16,101 nt of DNA, taken from the NCBI GenBank assembly GCA_964354135.1, contig CAYGZA010000134.1:1-16101 (forward strand), read 5' to 3'. Position 1 is the stretch's first letter. The number at the start of each line of letters is the position of its first letter. This document shows, in pieces, positions 8,811 to 16,078 of the stretch. Position numbers and translations under genes: made by a program. Source of the stretch: CAYGZA01 sp964354135 (GTDB lineage: Bacteria; Planctomycetota; Planctomycetia; Pirellulales; Thermoguttaceae). A model generated the notes under the pieces. The model searched no databases. It was not told the DNA's origin and was given only the letters and a program-made list of their open reading frames with translations.

Positions 8811-8887
8811 GTGTGCCACTGCTTCGCAGAAGCAGTGTCCGCCGCGGTACAGCGGCACTGCTTGCCTGACGGCAAGCAGTGGCACAC
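8811..8887. repeat. 77-bp nested palindromic element between convergent genes
   Basis: Perfect 14-bp terminal inverted repeats, GTGTGCCACTGCTT (8811-8824) and AAGCAGTGGCACAC (8874-8887). Inside are two hairpins: a 9-bp stem 8817-8825/8829-8837 with loop GCA, and an 11-bp stem 8856-8866/8871-8881 with loop TGAC. The terminal repeats share bases with the hairpin arms, so the element can fold either as two hairpins or as one long branched stem. It is centred between the convergent TIM-barrel and GH57 genes, where it could serve as a two-way transcription barrier. Its size and layout resemble bacterial REP/BIME or MITE-like elements; no transposase is in the window. Confidence 0.75.
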
Positions 8888-8920
8888 CTTCTCCCAGCCC
8901 AAGTTCCTATGCGGTTCTAC

Positions 8921-11098
8921 TTAGGTCGCGGCAGCCGCGGTCAGGACCCTTTGTTCCTGCCGGCTTTCGGCCCGGCTGGTGTCCAGCGCCAGGTTCATGG
9001 TCACGCTCCAGCGACCTTCCGCGTCCGCCGTGACGAACCAGTGCGGCAGCACCGCGACCGACTGGTGGACCAGCTCGAACCCGCCCTCCGACTGGCTGAC
9101 CGTCTCGATCGGGAATGCCCACACGTGAGTCGGGCGGGAGAAGCCCAACCCCACGTCGATCCCCAGCCACTCGTCGACCAGGCCCAGCCCCCGGGCGTCC
9201 TCCAGGTTCAACCGGGTTCCGAGTTGGCCAAGGCGGTTCTGCTTCGGGTCGCGGAAGTAGCGGTCGTCGGCCCCGGCGGGCAGCCCGGCGAAGTTCATCT
9301 CGACGCTGAAGTGCAGCATCTTGCCTTGGGGCAAACCCTCCAACAGGTAGGCGATCTCCAGCTCGGAGCTTCCGGCACCCAGAGTCACCCCCTTGGTGAT
9401 CCGCACCGGGAAGCCGAACGCGCTCCCTTCGCGGATCAGGAGCACCTGGATGCGGTCCGGGTTGCGGCGGACGCGGGCCTCGAAGGGCCCGTGGACGAAA
9501 TCGCCGCGCTCGCCGGCCTGGCCGGAGGCGACGGCCTCCAGGACGGCGTCGTGGTCGAAAAAGTGATCCACAAGGCTCTTCCGCAAGTGGTGATCGTAGT
9601 GGATCCGCTTGTCCAGCCCTTCCTGCTTGCAGACGATCCGCTCGTGGATGCTGGCGACCTGGTTGTGGGCGCAGTTGGCCCCGGCGAGGACCTTGCGGTG
9701 ATAGGCCTCCGGCCGCCGCGCCAGCGTGGCCAGGAGGTTGTGGCGGATGGCGGCGACGTCCAGCTCGTACATCTGGCCTCCGCGGCTGGGGGCCAAGAGC
9801 GCCAGCAGCCGGTCGCTGGCCAATTGGATTTCCTGGCGGGCGTCGAAGTCGTAGTCTTCGATCTTGGCCTCGATCCAGGGTCCTTGGGTCCGCGTGGCCT
9901 GGTCCAACAACCGGTCGGCGGCGATCAGGCAGTGATAGACGGCGTTCCGCAGGTGCGGCAGGTACAGCCCGCCGAAGGCCCCGTGCCAGTACGCGCAGTT
10001 GCACTGGGACCGGTAGAGCTCGCTGCGGGCCTGGTCGATCGGCTCGCCCGCAACCCCTTCTTCGGTCAGCTCCGCAAGGCGGCGGCTGACGCCCATCATC
10101 CGGGTGTACATCTCGTCGGCCTCGGGGTAGCGGACCCGGAAATTGCGCCAGAACCCGCCGCGGATGAAACGCCTCACCACCGGCCAGCGGAGATCCTGCC
10201 CCATGTCGTGGCAGACCCGGTCGAACTCCAATTGCTGCTCGACCGGCAGGACCCATTCGGTCATCTCGCGGTAGCTAGAGTCGGGCAGGTAGATCTTGCC
10301 CAGCGGGGGGACGTTGTCGGCCGCCTCGGAAAGCGTGGTCACGCGGATCCAATCCCGGTTCGCCTCCAGGGCGCCGAAGAACTGCTCCAGCCAGCCGTCG
10401 GTGTAGACGTGCTTCTTGGTCTCGGGCCAGGTGCCGAACTTTTCCCCGTCGTCGCCGAAGACCACCACCGCGTCGGCGTGCTCCTCGGCAACGCGGCGGA
10501 GATGGTCGATCGTCTGCTGCGGATCGGCGAAGGGAATCAGGTAGCGGAGCCGCTCGCTGCCGGGGAAGATCGTCATTAAGCGGCCGTCGTCCTCGGTCAG
10601 GTAGCCGCCGTGGAGCTGCGATTCCGTCAGGCCGGCGTTCTTGAAGTGGAAGTCGTCCAACACCGTGTATTCGATGCCCGCGGCAACGATGTCCCGCGTA
10701 TACGACTGCTCCCACACGCGCTCGGGGACCCACATCCCGCGGACGCTTGCGCCGAGCCGTTCTTCGAGCCAGCGGGTGTAGCTGCGGATCTGGCCGATGC
10801 GGTCCCGCGAGGGGATCATTGCCAGGATCGGCTCATAGAAGGCCCCGCCGAGGACCTCGATCCGGCCCTGGGCCACGAGTTCCGCCACGCGGTCCACGTA
10901 ATCCGGATGGTTGGCCTGGAGCCATTCCATCAGGGAACCGCTCGTGTGGAGGGAGATCTTCAGTGAGCCGTACCGGGCAAACACGTCCAATAGCGGCCGG
11001 TAACTGTCCTGGTAGGCCTGCTCGAAGACGTGCTCGAAATTGCCGATCGGCTGGTGGTTGTGCAGGACGAGGGCGAAGCGGATCTGCTGGGGCGCCAT
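8921..11098 (-). CDS. GH57 4-alpha-glucanotransferase / alpha-amylase family protein
   Basis: Probable cytosolic 4-alpha-glucanotransferase of glycoside hydrolase family 57, which cleaves alpha-1,4-glucan and transfers the piece to another glucan. The product has 725 residues and no signal peptide. Family motifs in order: LHNHQP (12-17); GGAFYEP (84-90); MWVPERVWE (122-130), with E126 the predicted nucleophile; and VFGDDGEKFGTW (213-224), with D217 the predicted acid/base by its offset from E126, as in the Thermococcus litoralis enzyme (E123/D214). After the barrel come a helical region and a C-terminal beta-rich part (from about residue 410) of the DUF1925/DUF1926 type seen in this subfamily. 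The ATG has no clear Shine-Dalgarno; a TACAAA (11134-11129, minus strand) about 30 nt upstream may be a -10. Placement next to glgA supports a role in glycogen metabolism. An alpha-amylase activity is the main alternative. Confidence 0.93.
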   Translation of the reverse strand: MAPQQIRFALVLHNHQPIGNFEHVFEQAYQDSYRPLLDVFARYGSLKISLHTSGSLMEWLQANHPDYVDRVAELVAQGRIEVLGGAFYEPILAMIPSRDRIGQIRSYTRWLEERLGASVRGMWVPERVWEQSYTRDIVAAGIEYTVLDDFHFKNAGLTESQLHGGYLTEDDGRLMTIFPGSERLRYLIPFADPQQTIDHLRRVAEEHADAVVVFGDDGEKFGTWPETKKHVYTDGWLEQFFGALEANRDWIRVTTLSEAADNVPPLGKIYLPDSSYREMTEWVLPVEQQLEFDRVCHDMGQDLRWPVVRRFIRGGFWRNFRVRYPEADEMYTRMMGVSRRLAELTEEGVAGEPIDQARSELYRSQCNCAYWHGAFGGLYLPHLRNAVYHCLIAADRLLDQATRTQGPWIEAKIEDYDFDARQEIQLASDRLLALLAPSRGGQMYELDVAAIRHNLLATLARRPEAYHRKVLAGANCAHNQVASIHERIVCKQEGLDKRIHYDHHLRKSLVDHFFDHDAVLEAVASGQAGERGDFVHGPFEARVRRNPDRIQVLLIREGSAFGFPVRITKGVTLGAGSSELEIAYLLEGLPQGKMLHFSVEMNFAGLPAGADDRYFRDPKQNRLGQLGTRLNLEDARGLGLVDEWLGIDVGLGFSRPTHVWAFPIETVSQSEGGFELVHQSVAVLPHWFVTADAEGRWSVTMNLALDTSRAESRQEQRVLTAAAAT

Positions 11099-11232
11099 AG
11101 TGGATGTCGTCGGTGCGGGGGTGGGAGGTTTGTAGGGGTGATACCTCCGGTCACGCCCTCGGAACGCCTATTCCCAAAGCGAGGTAAGGGCCGGCCGATC
11201 GTTCCCTAAACGCGAGGGCCCTCACCCTGATT

Positions 11233-11249
11233 CTTCCCCAAAGGGGAGG
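11233..11249. repeat. Small hairpin CTTCCCC / GGGGAGG
   Basis: A 7-bp stem with one G-U pair and an AAA loop. It has the same AAA loop and CTCCC/GGGAG style as the hairpin at 8695-8713, suggesting a related dispersed sequence. It lies about 135 nt upstream of the GH57 start codon. Confidence 0.4.
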
Positions 11250-11538
11250 GAGTTCGACTAGGCAGCCGGGAAATGTGCCGGAGTCAACTTCTTAATCGGC
11301 AGCCGTGCCCCAGTTTATCCAGTTACCCTGGATGGAATATTTTGCGACTTGGCCGATTCCACTTCCGCCTCGCGCGCCAGCACCGCCACCTCCCTTCAGG
11401 CCGCAGGACTGGCGGAAAAGCCGGTGCGCCGCTCAAGACCGGCCGCCCTCGGCAAACTCGGCACAACCTCAATACGTCAGTGATAACGCCCCGGTTCTCG
11501 GGTGTCAAAGGGTGCCGGTGTAAACGAGGCCCGTGCAG

Positions 11539-11557
11539 CACAGGCTTCCAGCCTGTG
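11539..11557. repeat. Hairpin CACAGGCT / AGCCTGTG
   Basis: A perfect 8-bp stem with a 3-nt loop (11539-11546 with 11550-11557), located 70-90 nt downstream of glgA on the minus strand. There is no T-tract. Sequence of this kind is a candidate dispersed genomic palindrome; it is possibly one half of a compound element with the next hairpin. Confidence 0.5.
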
Positions 11558-11606
11558 AAACGATGTGCGGCAAGCAGATCGGGCTTACTGCCTGCCGAAT
11601 GGAGAA

Positions 11607-11630
11607 GGCAGGGAAGATGCCTGCCCTACC
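11607..11630. repeat. Palindrome abutting and overlapping the glgA stop codon
   Basis: GGCAGG (11607-11612) pairs with CCTGCC (11620-11625) around a 7-nt loop. Read on the minus strand, the stretch begins GGTAGGGCAGGC, so the TAG stop of glgA (11628-11626) lies at its edge. The same region also holds related GGCAAGCAG/CTGCCTGCC fragments at 11570-11596. Confidence 0.45.
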
Positions 11631-13107
11631 GGGCTTGCCTTGCCCGGGCCATCGTCTGCTCGTAGAGCTTCACGTACTCTTTGGCGCTGCGGGCCCAGGA
11701 CCAATCCTGGCGCATTCCGGCGGCGATCAGCCGGTTCCAGACCTCCGGGCGGCGGTAGGCCTCGCACGCCCGGTGCAGGGTTTCGCCGAGGGCCTGGGCC
11801 TTGTCCTCGCGGAAGGCGAACCCGTTGGCGGTGCCCGCGGCCAGCGTCTCGTCGTTGGCGTCGACGATCGTGTCGGCCAGCCCGCCGGTCTCCCGAACCA
11901 CCGGGACCGTGCCGTACTTGAGGCTGTACATCTGGTTCAGGCCGCAGGGCTCGTACCGGCTGGGCATGAGGAACATGTCGGCGCCGGCCTCAATGCGATG
12001 CGCCAAGGGGTCGGAAAACTCCAGTCTCACGCCGATCTTCTGGGGAAACTGCTCGGCCAGTGTGGAGAAGATGTCGTGATACTTCGGCTCCCCCTTGCCG
12101 AGGATCGCCCATTGGAGGTCGCTCTTGGCGACCCACTGCGGGATGACCTCGGCCACCAGGTCGAAGCCCTTTTGGTCGTCGAGGCGTCCGATCATACCCA
12201 CCAGCGGCGTGCCCGGCTCTTGGGCCAACCCGAGCTCCCGCTGCAAGGCCGCCTTGCAGACCGGTTTTCCCTGGGCCAGGGTGTCGGCACTGTAGCGGGC
12301 GGCCAAATGGGGGTCGGTGGCGGGGTTCCAGACGTCCTCGTCGATCCCGTTGAGGATTCCCGAGAGCACGTCCCGGCGGTGCTGCAACACCCCCTCCAAT
12401 CCCCGGCCGAACTGCGGCGTTTGAATCTCCCGGGCGTAGCGGGGGCTGACGGTGTTGATCGAGTCGGCGAATGTCATCCCCGTCTTCAGGAGGTTCAACT
12501 TCCCGAAAAACTCCATCTGCCGCCAGTTGAAGTATTTCCAGTCCAGCCCCGTGAGCAGCATGTCCCAGTGCCAGAAATGGCCCTGGTAGGCGATGTTGTG
12601 GATCGTCAGCAGCGTGGCGATCCGCTCGTAGCGGGGGAGGCTGCGGTACTCGATCTTCAGATACGCGGGCACCAGGCCCGTCTGCCAGTCGTTGGCGTGG
12701 ATCACGTCCACGTCGAGATCCAGCAGGCGGATCGCCTCCATCACGGCCCGCGAAAGGAAGATGAACCGCTCACAATTGTCGGGGTAATCCTCACCGTCTT
12801 CCCGGTAGAGCTCGTGCCGGTCGTAGTACTGATCCTGCCGGATGAGATAGACCGGCACTTGTCCCCCGGGGAGCCGGCTCCGGAGGAGGTGCCCGGTGAC
12901 CGTCTTGCTGCCGATGGGCACGATAAAGTCGATTCCCAGCGGCTCGATGGGCAGCCCGCAGCACCAGGCTTGCCGGTAGGCGGGGAGGATGACCGTGGCG
13001 CGGTGGCCGAGCCGGGCCAGCTCGATGGGCAGCGTCCCGCACACGTCGGCCAGTCCGCCCGTCTTGGCGAAAGGAACCGCCTCGCTGGTGGCGATCAGGA
13101 TGTTCAC
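11626..13107 (-). CDS. glgA: Glycogen synthase
   Basis: GT5-family glucosyltransferase that adds glucose from ADP-glucose (or UDP-glucose in some bacteria) to the non-reducing end of alpha-1,4-glucan. The product has 493 residues, a normal length. The N-terminal GT5 domain opens with the donor-binding KTGGLADV at 15-22; HANDWQTGLVP (137-147) and IHNIAYQG (169-176) follow. In the C-terminal GT1-type domain, GMIGRLDDQKGFDL (about 304-317) and SRYEPCGLNQMYSLKYGT (383-400) are classic, with E386 the conserved catalytic-site glutamate, then TGGLADT (407-413). The start is GTG at 13107, with GGGGGAGAG just upstream (minus strand). The stop sits at the edge of a palindromic repeat, so the last residues (RARQAR) may be repeat-derived. 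No glgB, glgC or glgP is in the window. Confidence 0.97.
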   Translation of the reverse strand: MNILIATSEAVPFAKTGGLADVCGTLPIELARLGHRATVILPAYRQAWCCGLPIEPLGIDFIVPIGSKTVTGHLLRSRLPGGQVPVYLIRQDQYYDRHELYREDGEDYPDNCERFIFLSRAVMEAIRLLDLDVDVIHANDWQTGLVPAYLKIEYRSLPRYERIATLLTIHNIAYQGHFWHWDMLLTGLDWKYFNWRQMEFFGKLNLLKTGMTFADSINTVSPRYAREIQTPQFGRGLEGVLQHRRDVLSGILNGIDEDVWNPATDPHLAARYSADTLAQGKPVCKAALQRELGLAQEPGTPLVGMIGRLDDQKGFDLVAEVIPQWVAKSDLQWAILGKGEPKYHDIFSTLAEQFPQKIGVRLEFSDPLAHRIEAGADMFLMPSRYEPCGLNQMYSLKYGTVPVVRETGGLADTIVDANDETLAAGTANGFAFREDKAQALGETLHRACEAYRRPEVWNRLIAAGMRQDWSWARSAKEYVKLYEQTMARARQAR

Positions 13108-13495
13108 GCTCTCCCCCTTTTCTCAGCCGCCCGCACGGCCTCCCGGATTGCGTCCAGGGAGATCCTTCCAAGAATACCGAACAAAACGATTGCGACGCGC
13201 GAGGTAGGGAAACGGGAGTTCTCATCGCCTCGGACGCGATTTGTCCACGTTGCGCATCATTTCCAACTCCCCTAAGTCAATTCTACACCACGATTGAGAT
13301 ATTGAGGCCTGTGCAAACCGGCAAGACGATCGCAGGCGATTTCTTTAGGAAGAATACGCCATCTCAGAGGAAATACGAAGACCAGGCAGCAAGACGAAGC
13401 GGTTCTGCGGCCGCGTTCCCCCTCCAGCGATGGAATCAGAGCGAGTGTCGGCGGCGGCGGGCAGAAGCGGAATCTGGTTCATTCCGAAACACGCC
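13108..13495. other. Leader region of glgA and 3' region of the helicase gene
   Basis: About 388 bp without a recognisable gene beyond a 12-codon frame listed separately. On the minus strand TAGAAT (13285-13280) is a good -10-like hexamer with no recognisable -35. It would give a glgA leader of about 165 nt, long enough for regulation. A 6-bp hairpin CGGAAT/ATTCCG (13468-13486) lies 10 nt after the helicase stop and is followed on the minus strand by CTTCT, a weak terminator candidate at best. Confidence 0.45.
13222..13260 (-). CDS. Possible 12-residue leader peptide upstream of glgA
   Basis: Reading the minus strand, GGGGAG lies 6 nt before two consecutive ATG codons that open MMRNVDKSRPRR followed by TGA. 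It starts about 20 nt after the TAGAAT hexamer and ends 114 nt before the glgA GTG. The Shine-Dalgarno is better than that of several full genes here. Half the residues are charged, mostly Arg. No stem resembling an attenuator was found next to it. It may be chance; conservation in related genomes would decide. Confidence 0.25.
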   Translation of the reverse strand: MMRNVDKSRPRR

Positions 13496-15907
13496 CTACA
13501 GCATGTCTAGCGCCCCCGACGCATCCGCCGCCGCCTGCTCGAGGGCCTTTTCGGTGCTGGTCGGATCGACTTTCCGGCAACTTGCGGTCAGCCGGACCGC
13601 GATGTCGTCCAGGTGCTCGCGCCACTCGCTCTGGTCGGCATCCGGCGGAACGAACTGGGCAAACTCCTTGACCAGCAGGATCAGCCGCAAGAGGTGGCGA
13701 AAGATGATGCCCTCCTGTTTCTGCAGGCTCTTGCTGGTGACGTACTTGTTGAAGTCGCCGGCGAATTGCAGGACCTCACCAGCCGCCCAGACCGGGTACG
13801 TGGGTACGTCGTGAACGGCCGGGAAGTCGTAGTCGAAGAGCCTCCGCAGCTTGTCGGCCAGCGTGAGGATCCGTTTGGGTGGCTCGTCGAAGGAGCTGCG
13901 CCGCTGGGGGTAGTCTTCCTCGCTTTCTTCGGCCGCCGTCAGCTCGTCGGCGGTTGCCAGGCCCAAACGGAGCAGTTGCGGGTCCAAACGCATGGTGGCC
14001 AGCGGGCCGGGAGGCAACCGGTCGTGCCCGGGGACGCGGACAAAGTGCCCTACCGACCTCGGCAACTCCAGGACGCTTTCCATGGCTTGAATCCGCTCGT
14101 CGCGGTCGGCGATTCCCAGTTGGTTGACCAGGAACATGCCGTACATCGGATTGACGCCGCGGAACAGGAGCAGGCCGTGGAGTTGCGGCGTGGGGTGCGC
14201 CAGCAGCGGTTTGTACGGCGGCGGTTCCGGCGGCGTCTTGACGGGTGGCATGGCGTTGCTTGCATCGCCATGCGCTTCGCCCGACATGGCCACGCTTCGC
14301 GAGGCCATGCCACCCAACGGCGGCTCCTCGGGCCTGGGACGGGTTTTAAGCCCTTCCGCCGCGATCTCTTCCTCTCTCCGCGGCGGCTCCGGCTCCAAAG
14401 TGACGTATCCGGCCCGCCAGAGGGTCAAGAGCATCGAGTCGAGCTCGCGCTGCCCGGCCTCCAGGCGGCCACTGTCCATGAGCCGTTTGCCGACGAGCTT
14501 GCGGATCAGATCGACCTCGGGCGAGGCCTCCAGCATGTAGGCCAGGAGGCGCCAGGGGAGCGGCCCGCGGCTGAAGAGCTTTGCCGGCTTGGCCGCGCGG
14601 AGCTTCTCGAACTGGGCCTCGGTCCAGTACTGCTCGGTCTCCCGCCGCTTGGGCATCTTGCGCTTCATCGCCTTCTTGGCTTTCAGGAGGCCCGGGTCCT
14701 TCGTGTCCTCGGGGATCTGGTCGTACTTCTGTTTCCATCGGGCGATCTTGACGTCGTCCTCGTGGGCCAGGACGAAGACGTAGCCGCGGGTGTCGTACTG
14801 GGGGCGTCCGGCGCGTCCGAAGATCTGGTGGGCCGTGCTGGGATCGAGGATCTTCTTCTTGCCCGGCGGCCCTTTGAGGATGTTGGGAACGACGACGGAT
14901 CGGGCCGGCAGATTGATCCCGGCCGAGAGGGTTTCCGTGCAGGCGGCGACGGAGAGGAGCTTTCGCTGGAAGAGGTCTTCCACAATGCGGCGGTACTTGG
15001 GCAGCACGCCCGCATGGTGTACCCCGACGCCGCGGAGGAGGAGCTGTTTGAGCTTCGGCCCGGCCCCTTGCGACCAGTCGAATCGCTTCAGCTCCTCGTT
15101 GAGCTGGGCCTGCTGCCCCGCGGAGAGGACCCGCTTGCCGCGGAGCTGCTCGGCGACGTTCCAGCATTCCTCGCGGTTGAAGCAGAAGACCAGGGCGGGC
15201 GTGAAGCGGGCCTCTTCGTCGCCCTCGGCCATTTCTTCGATGTGCTCGTTCAGGAGCTGATCGGGGACCCAGCGGAAGGTCAGGGGCACGCGCCGCTCGT
15301 CGCCTTCGACCAGCTCCAGCCGCCGGCCCAACGCGGAGCGGAGCCAGTAGACGAAGTCCCGCGAGTTGCCCACCGTGGCGGAAAGCAGGAGCGTGCGCAC
15401 CTGCGGCGGCAACAGGGCCAGCGACAGCTCCCAAACGATCCCCCGCTCCGGATCGTTGAAGCTGTGGAACTCGTCCATGACGACCGCGCTTGTGTTGCTG
15501 AAATCGAACGCCTCGCGGTGCAGCAGGCGATTGAAGAGGATCTCGGCCACGACGACCAGCACCCGGGCGTCGGGATTCTCGCGGCGGTTGCCGGTCACCA
15601 GGCCGACGTCGTCGGGAAAGAAGCCCCACTTGCCGGCCAGGCTTTGCAGGTCGCGGTATTTCTGCTCGGTCAGCGCGATGAGCGGCGTCGTGTAGTAGGC
15701 GGTGGTGCCGTTGTGGAGGGCCTCGAACATCGCCGCCTCGGCGATGAGCGTCTTGCCGGTCCCGGTCGGCGCGCAGACCAGCACCCCCTGCTCGGCCGAA
15801 AACCACGCCAGCAGGGCCTCCTCCTGGAGCGGATACGGCGTGAAGGGAAGCTGGTCGAGATAGCGTCCGGCGATTTCGTCGCGCGAGGGCGGCATGGCCG
15901 TCATCAT
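13496..15907 (-). CDS. Ski2-like DExH-box helicase
   Basis: Predicted ATP-dependent RNA (or DNA) helicase of superfamily 2, 803 residues from the chosen ATG at 15907. Motifs: a Q-motif-like FTPYPLQEEAL (22-32); Walker A CAPTGTGKT (45-53); motif Ia TTPLIALTEQKYRD (73-86); motif II MDEFH (144-148), a DExH box; motif III LLSATVGN (174-181); motif V TETLSAGINLPARS (324-337); and motif VI QIFGRAGRPQYD (361-372). These place it near Ski2/Mtr4/Hel308-type enzymes. A basic helical stretch (KAKKAMKRKMPKRR) and a winged-helix-like segment follow. A Pro-rich linker around 515-570 contains a palindromic insertion. The last 230 residues form a conserved-looking helical domain of unknown name. A GTG at 15979 or the ATG at 15895 are alternative starts; no strong Shine-Dalgarno decides. 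Its substrate and any link to the glycogen genes are unknown. Confidence 0.92.
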   Translation of the reverse strand: MMTAMPPSRDEIAGRYLDQLPFTPYPLQEEALLAWFSAEQGVLVCAPTGTGKTLIAEAAMFEALHNGTTAYYTTPLIALTEQKYRDLQSLAGKWGFFPDDVGLVTGNRRENPDARVLVVVAEILFNRLLHREAFDFSNTSAVVMDEFHSFNDPERGIVWELSLALLPPQVRTLLLSATVGNSRDFVYWLRSALGRRLELVEGDERRVPLTFRWVPDQLLNEHIEEMAEGDEEARFTPALVFCFNREECWNVAEQLRGKRVLSAGQQAQLNEELKRFDWSQGAGPKLKQLLLRGVGVHHAGVLPKYRRIVEDLFQRKLLSVAACTETLSAGINLPARSVVVPNILKGPPGKKKILDPSTAHQIFGRAGRPQYDTRGYVFVLAHEDDVKIARWKQKYDQIPEDTKDPGLLKAKKAMKRKMPKRRETEQYWTEAQFEKLRAAKPAKLFSRGPLPWRLLAYMLEASPEVDLIRKLVGKRLMDSGRLEAGQRELDSMLLTLWRAGYVTLEPEPPRREEEIAAEGLKTRPRPEEPPLGGMASRSVAMSGEAHGDASNAMPPVKTPPEPPPYKPLLAHPTPQLHGLLLFRGVNPMYGMFLVNQLGIADRDERIQAMESVLELPRSVGHFVRVPGHDRLPPGPLATMRLDPQLLRLGLATADELTAAEESEEDYPQRRSSFDEPPKRILTLADKLRRLFDYDFPAVHDVPTYPVWAAGEVLQFAGDFNKYVTSKSLQKQEGIIFRHLLRLILLVKEFAQFVPPDADQSEWREHLDDIAVRLTASCRKVDPTSTEKALEQAAADASGALDML
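14243..14315. repeat. 73-bp nested palindromic element inside the helicase gene
   Basis: Perfect 12-bp terminal inverted repeats, GGGTGGCATGGC (14243-14254) and GCCATGCCACCC (14304-14315). It contains two inner hairpins: GCATGGCG/CGCCATGC (14248-14255 with 14266-14273) and CATGGCC/GGCCATG (14285-14291 with 14303-14309). The arms of the hairpins and the terminal repeats share bases, exactly as in the element at 8811-8887. In the helicase frame it encodes about residues 531-555, GGMASRSVAMSGEAHG followed by DASNAMPP, without a stop codon. Both elements share GCTTCGC and TGGCA/TGCCA. It is likely a mobile or formerly mobile palindrome accepted in a flexible linker. Confidence 0.75.
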
Positions 15908-15960
15908 CGAATGGCATCTCGTTTGGCAACGTGGCAGGACTTGCGTGCTCGCAATGCGTG

Positions 15961-15989
15961 CATGTTGACAGACTCCCACCGGATGTCAA
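15961..15989 (-). promoter_or_regulatory. Candidate helicase promoter with an inverted repeat
   Basis: On the minus strand a perfect -35 TTGACA (15989-15984) is followed after 16 nt by CAACAT (15967-15962), a weak -10 with three consensus matches, about 55 nt before the chosen start codon. TTGACA also occurs on the plus strand at 15965-15970, so the two form a TTGACA-N13-TGTCAA inverted repeat. This could be an operator half-site pair or a coincidence. Confidence 0.35.
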
Positions 15990-16078
15990 GCCCGGGCCCA
16001 CTCCGACGGCGGGGCAACATGGACGCCGTTGCGGACTTCCTTCAAGGCGGGATCACCATCAACAGACTCCCAACGGGG
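15966..16078. repeat. Imperfect direct repeat at the right edge
   Basis: ACAGACTCCCA occurs at 15968-15978 and again at 16062-16072, 94 bp apart. Including flanks, 14 of 17 positions agree. No gene can be assigned to the right edge: a plus-strand frame from the ATG at 16019 is open to the window end but has only 27 codons and no clear ribosome-binding site. Confidence 0.4.

Larger units (their letters stand above)
11099..11625. other. Repeat-bearing intergenic region between the GH57 gene and glgA
   Basis: About 527 bp without a credible gene. It contains three hairpins listed separately (11233-11249, 11539-11557, 11607-11625) and a 6-bp hairpin ATCCAG/CTGGAT at 11317-11333. Frames between 11270 and 11520 give no recognisable protein on either strand. 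A TACAAA on the minus strand (11134-11129) could be a -10 for the GH57 gene. The length and the repeats suggest the two genes are not simply co-transcribed. Confidence 0.5.

Noticed and set aside
8811..8887. CRISPR repeat or tRNA-like cloverleaf
   Set aside because: There is only one unit with no spacer periodicity, and no anticodon arm or T-loop consensus; nested hairpins explain it better.
8879..10579. 566-codon plus-strand open frame opposite the GH57 gene
   Set aside because: The minus strand carries all GH57 catalytic motifs; the plus translation is a Val/Gln/Asp/Pro-rich shadow without recognisable features.
11270..11520. Decayed gene remnant in the GH57-glgA gap
   Set aside because: Short open stretches exist on both strands, but none gives a recognisable protein, so a pseudogene cannot be supported.
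12791..13225. 144-codon minus-strand frame starting in the glgA leader
   Set aside because: Most of it is glgA read out of frame; the first 40 codons resemble nothing known.
11533..13275. 580-codon plus-strand open frame opposite glgA
   Set aside because: glgA is unmistakable on the minus strand; this is its antisense shadow.
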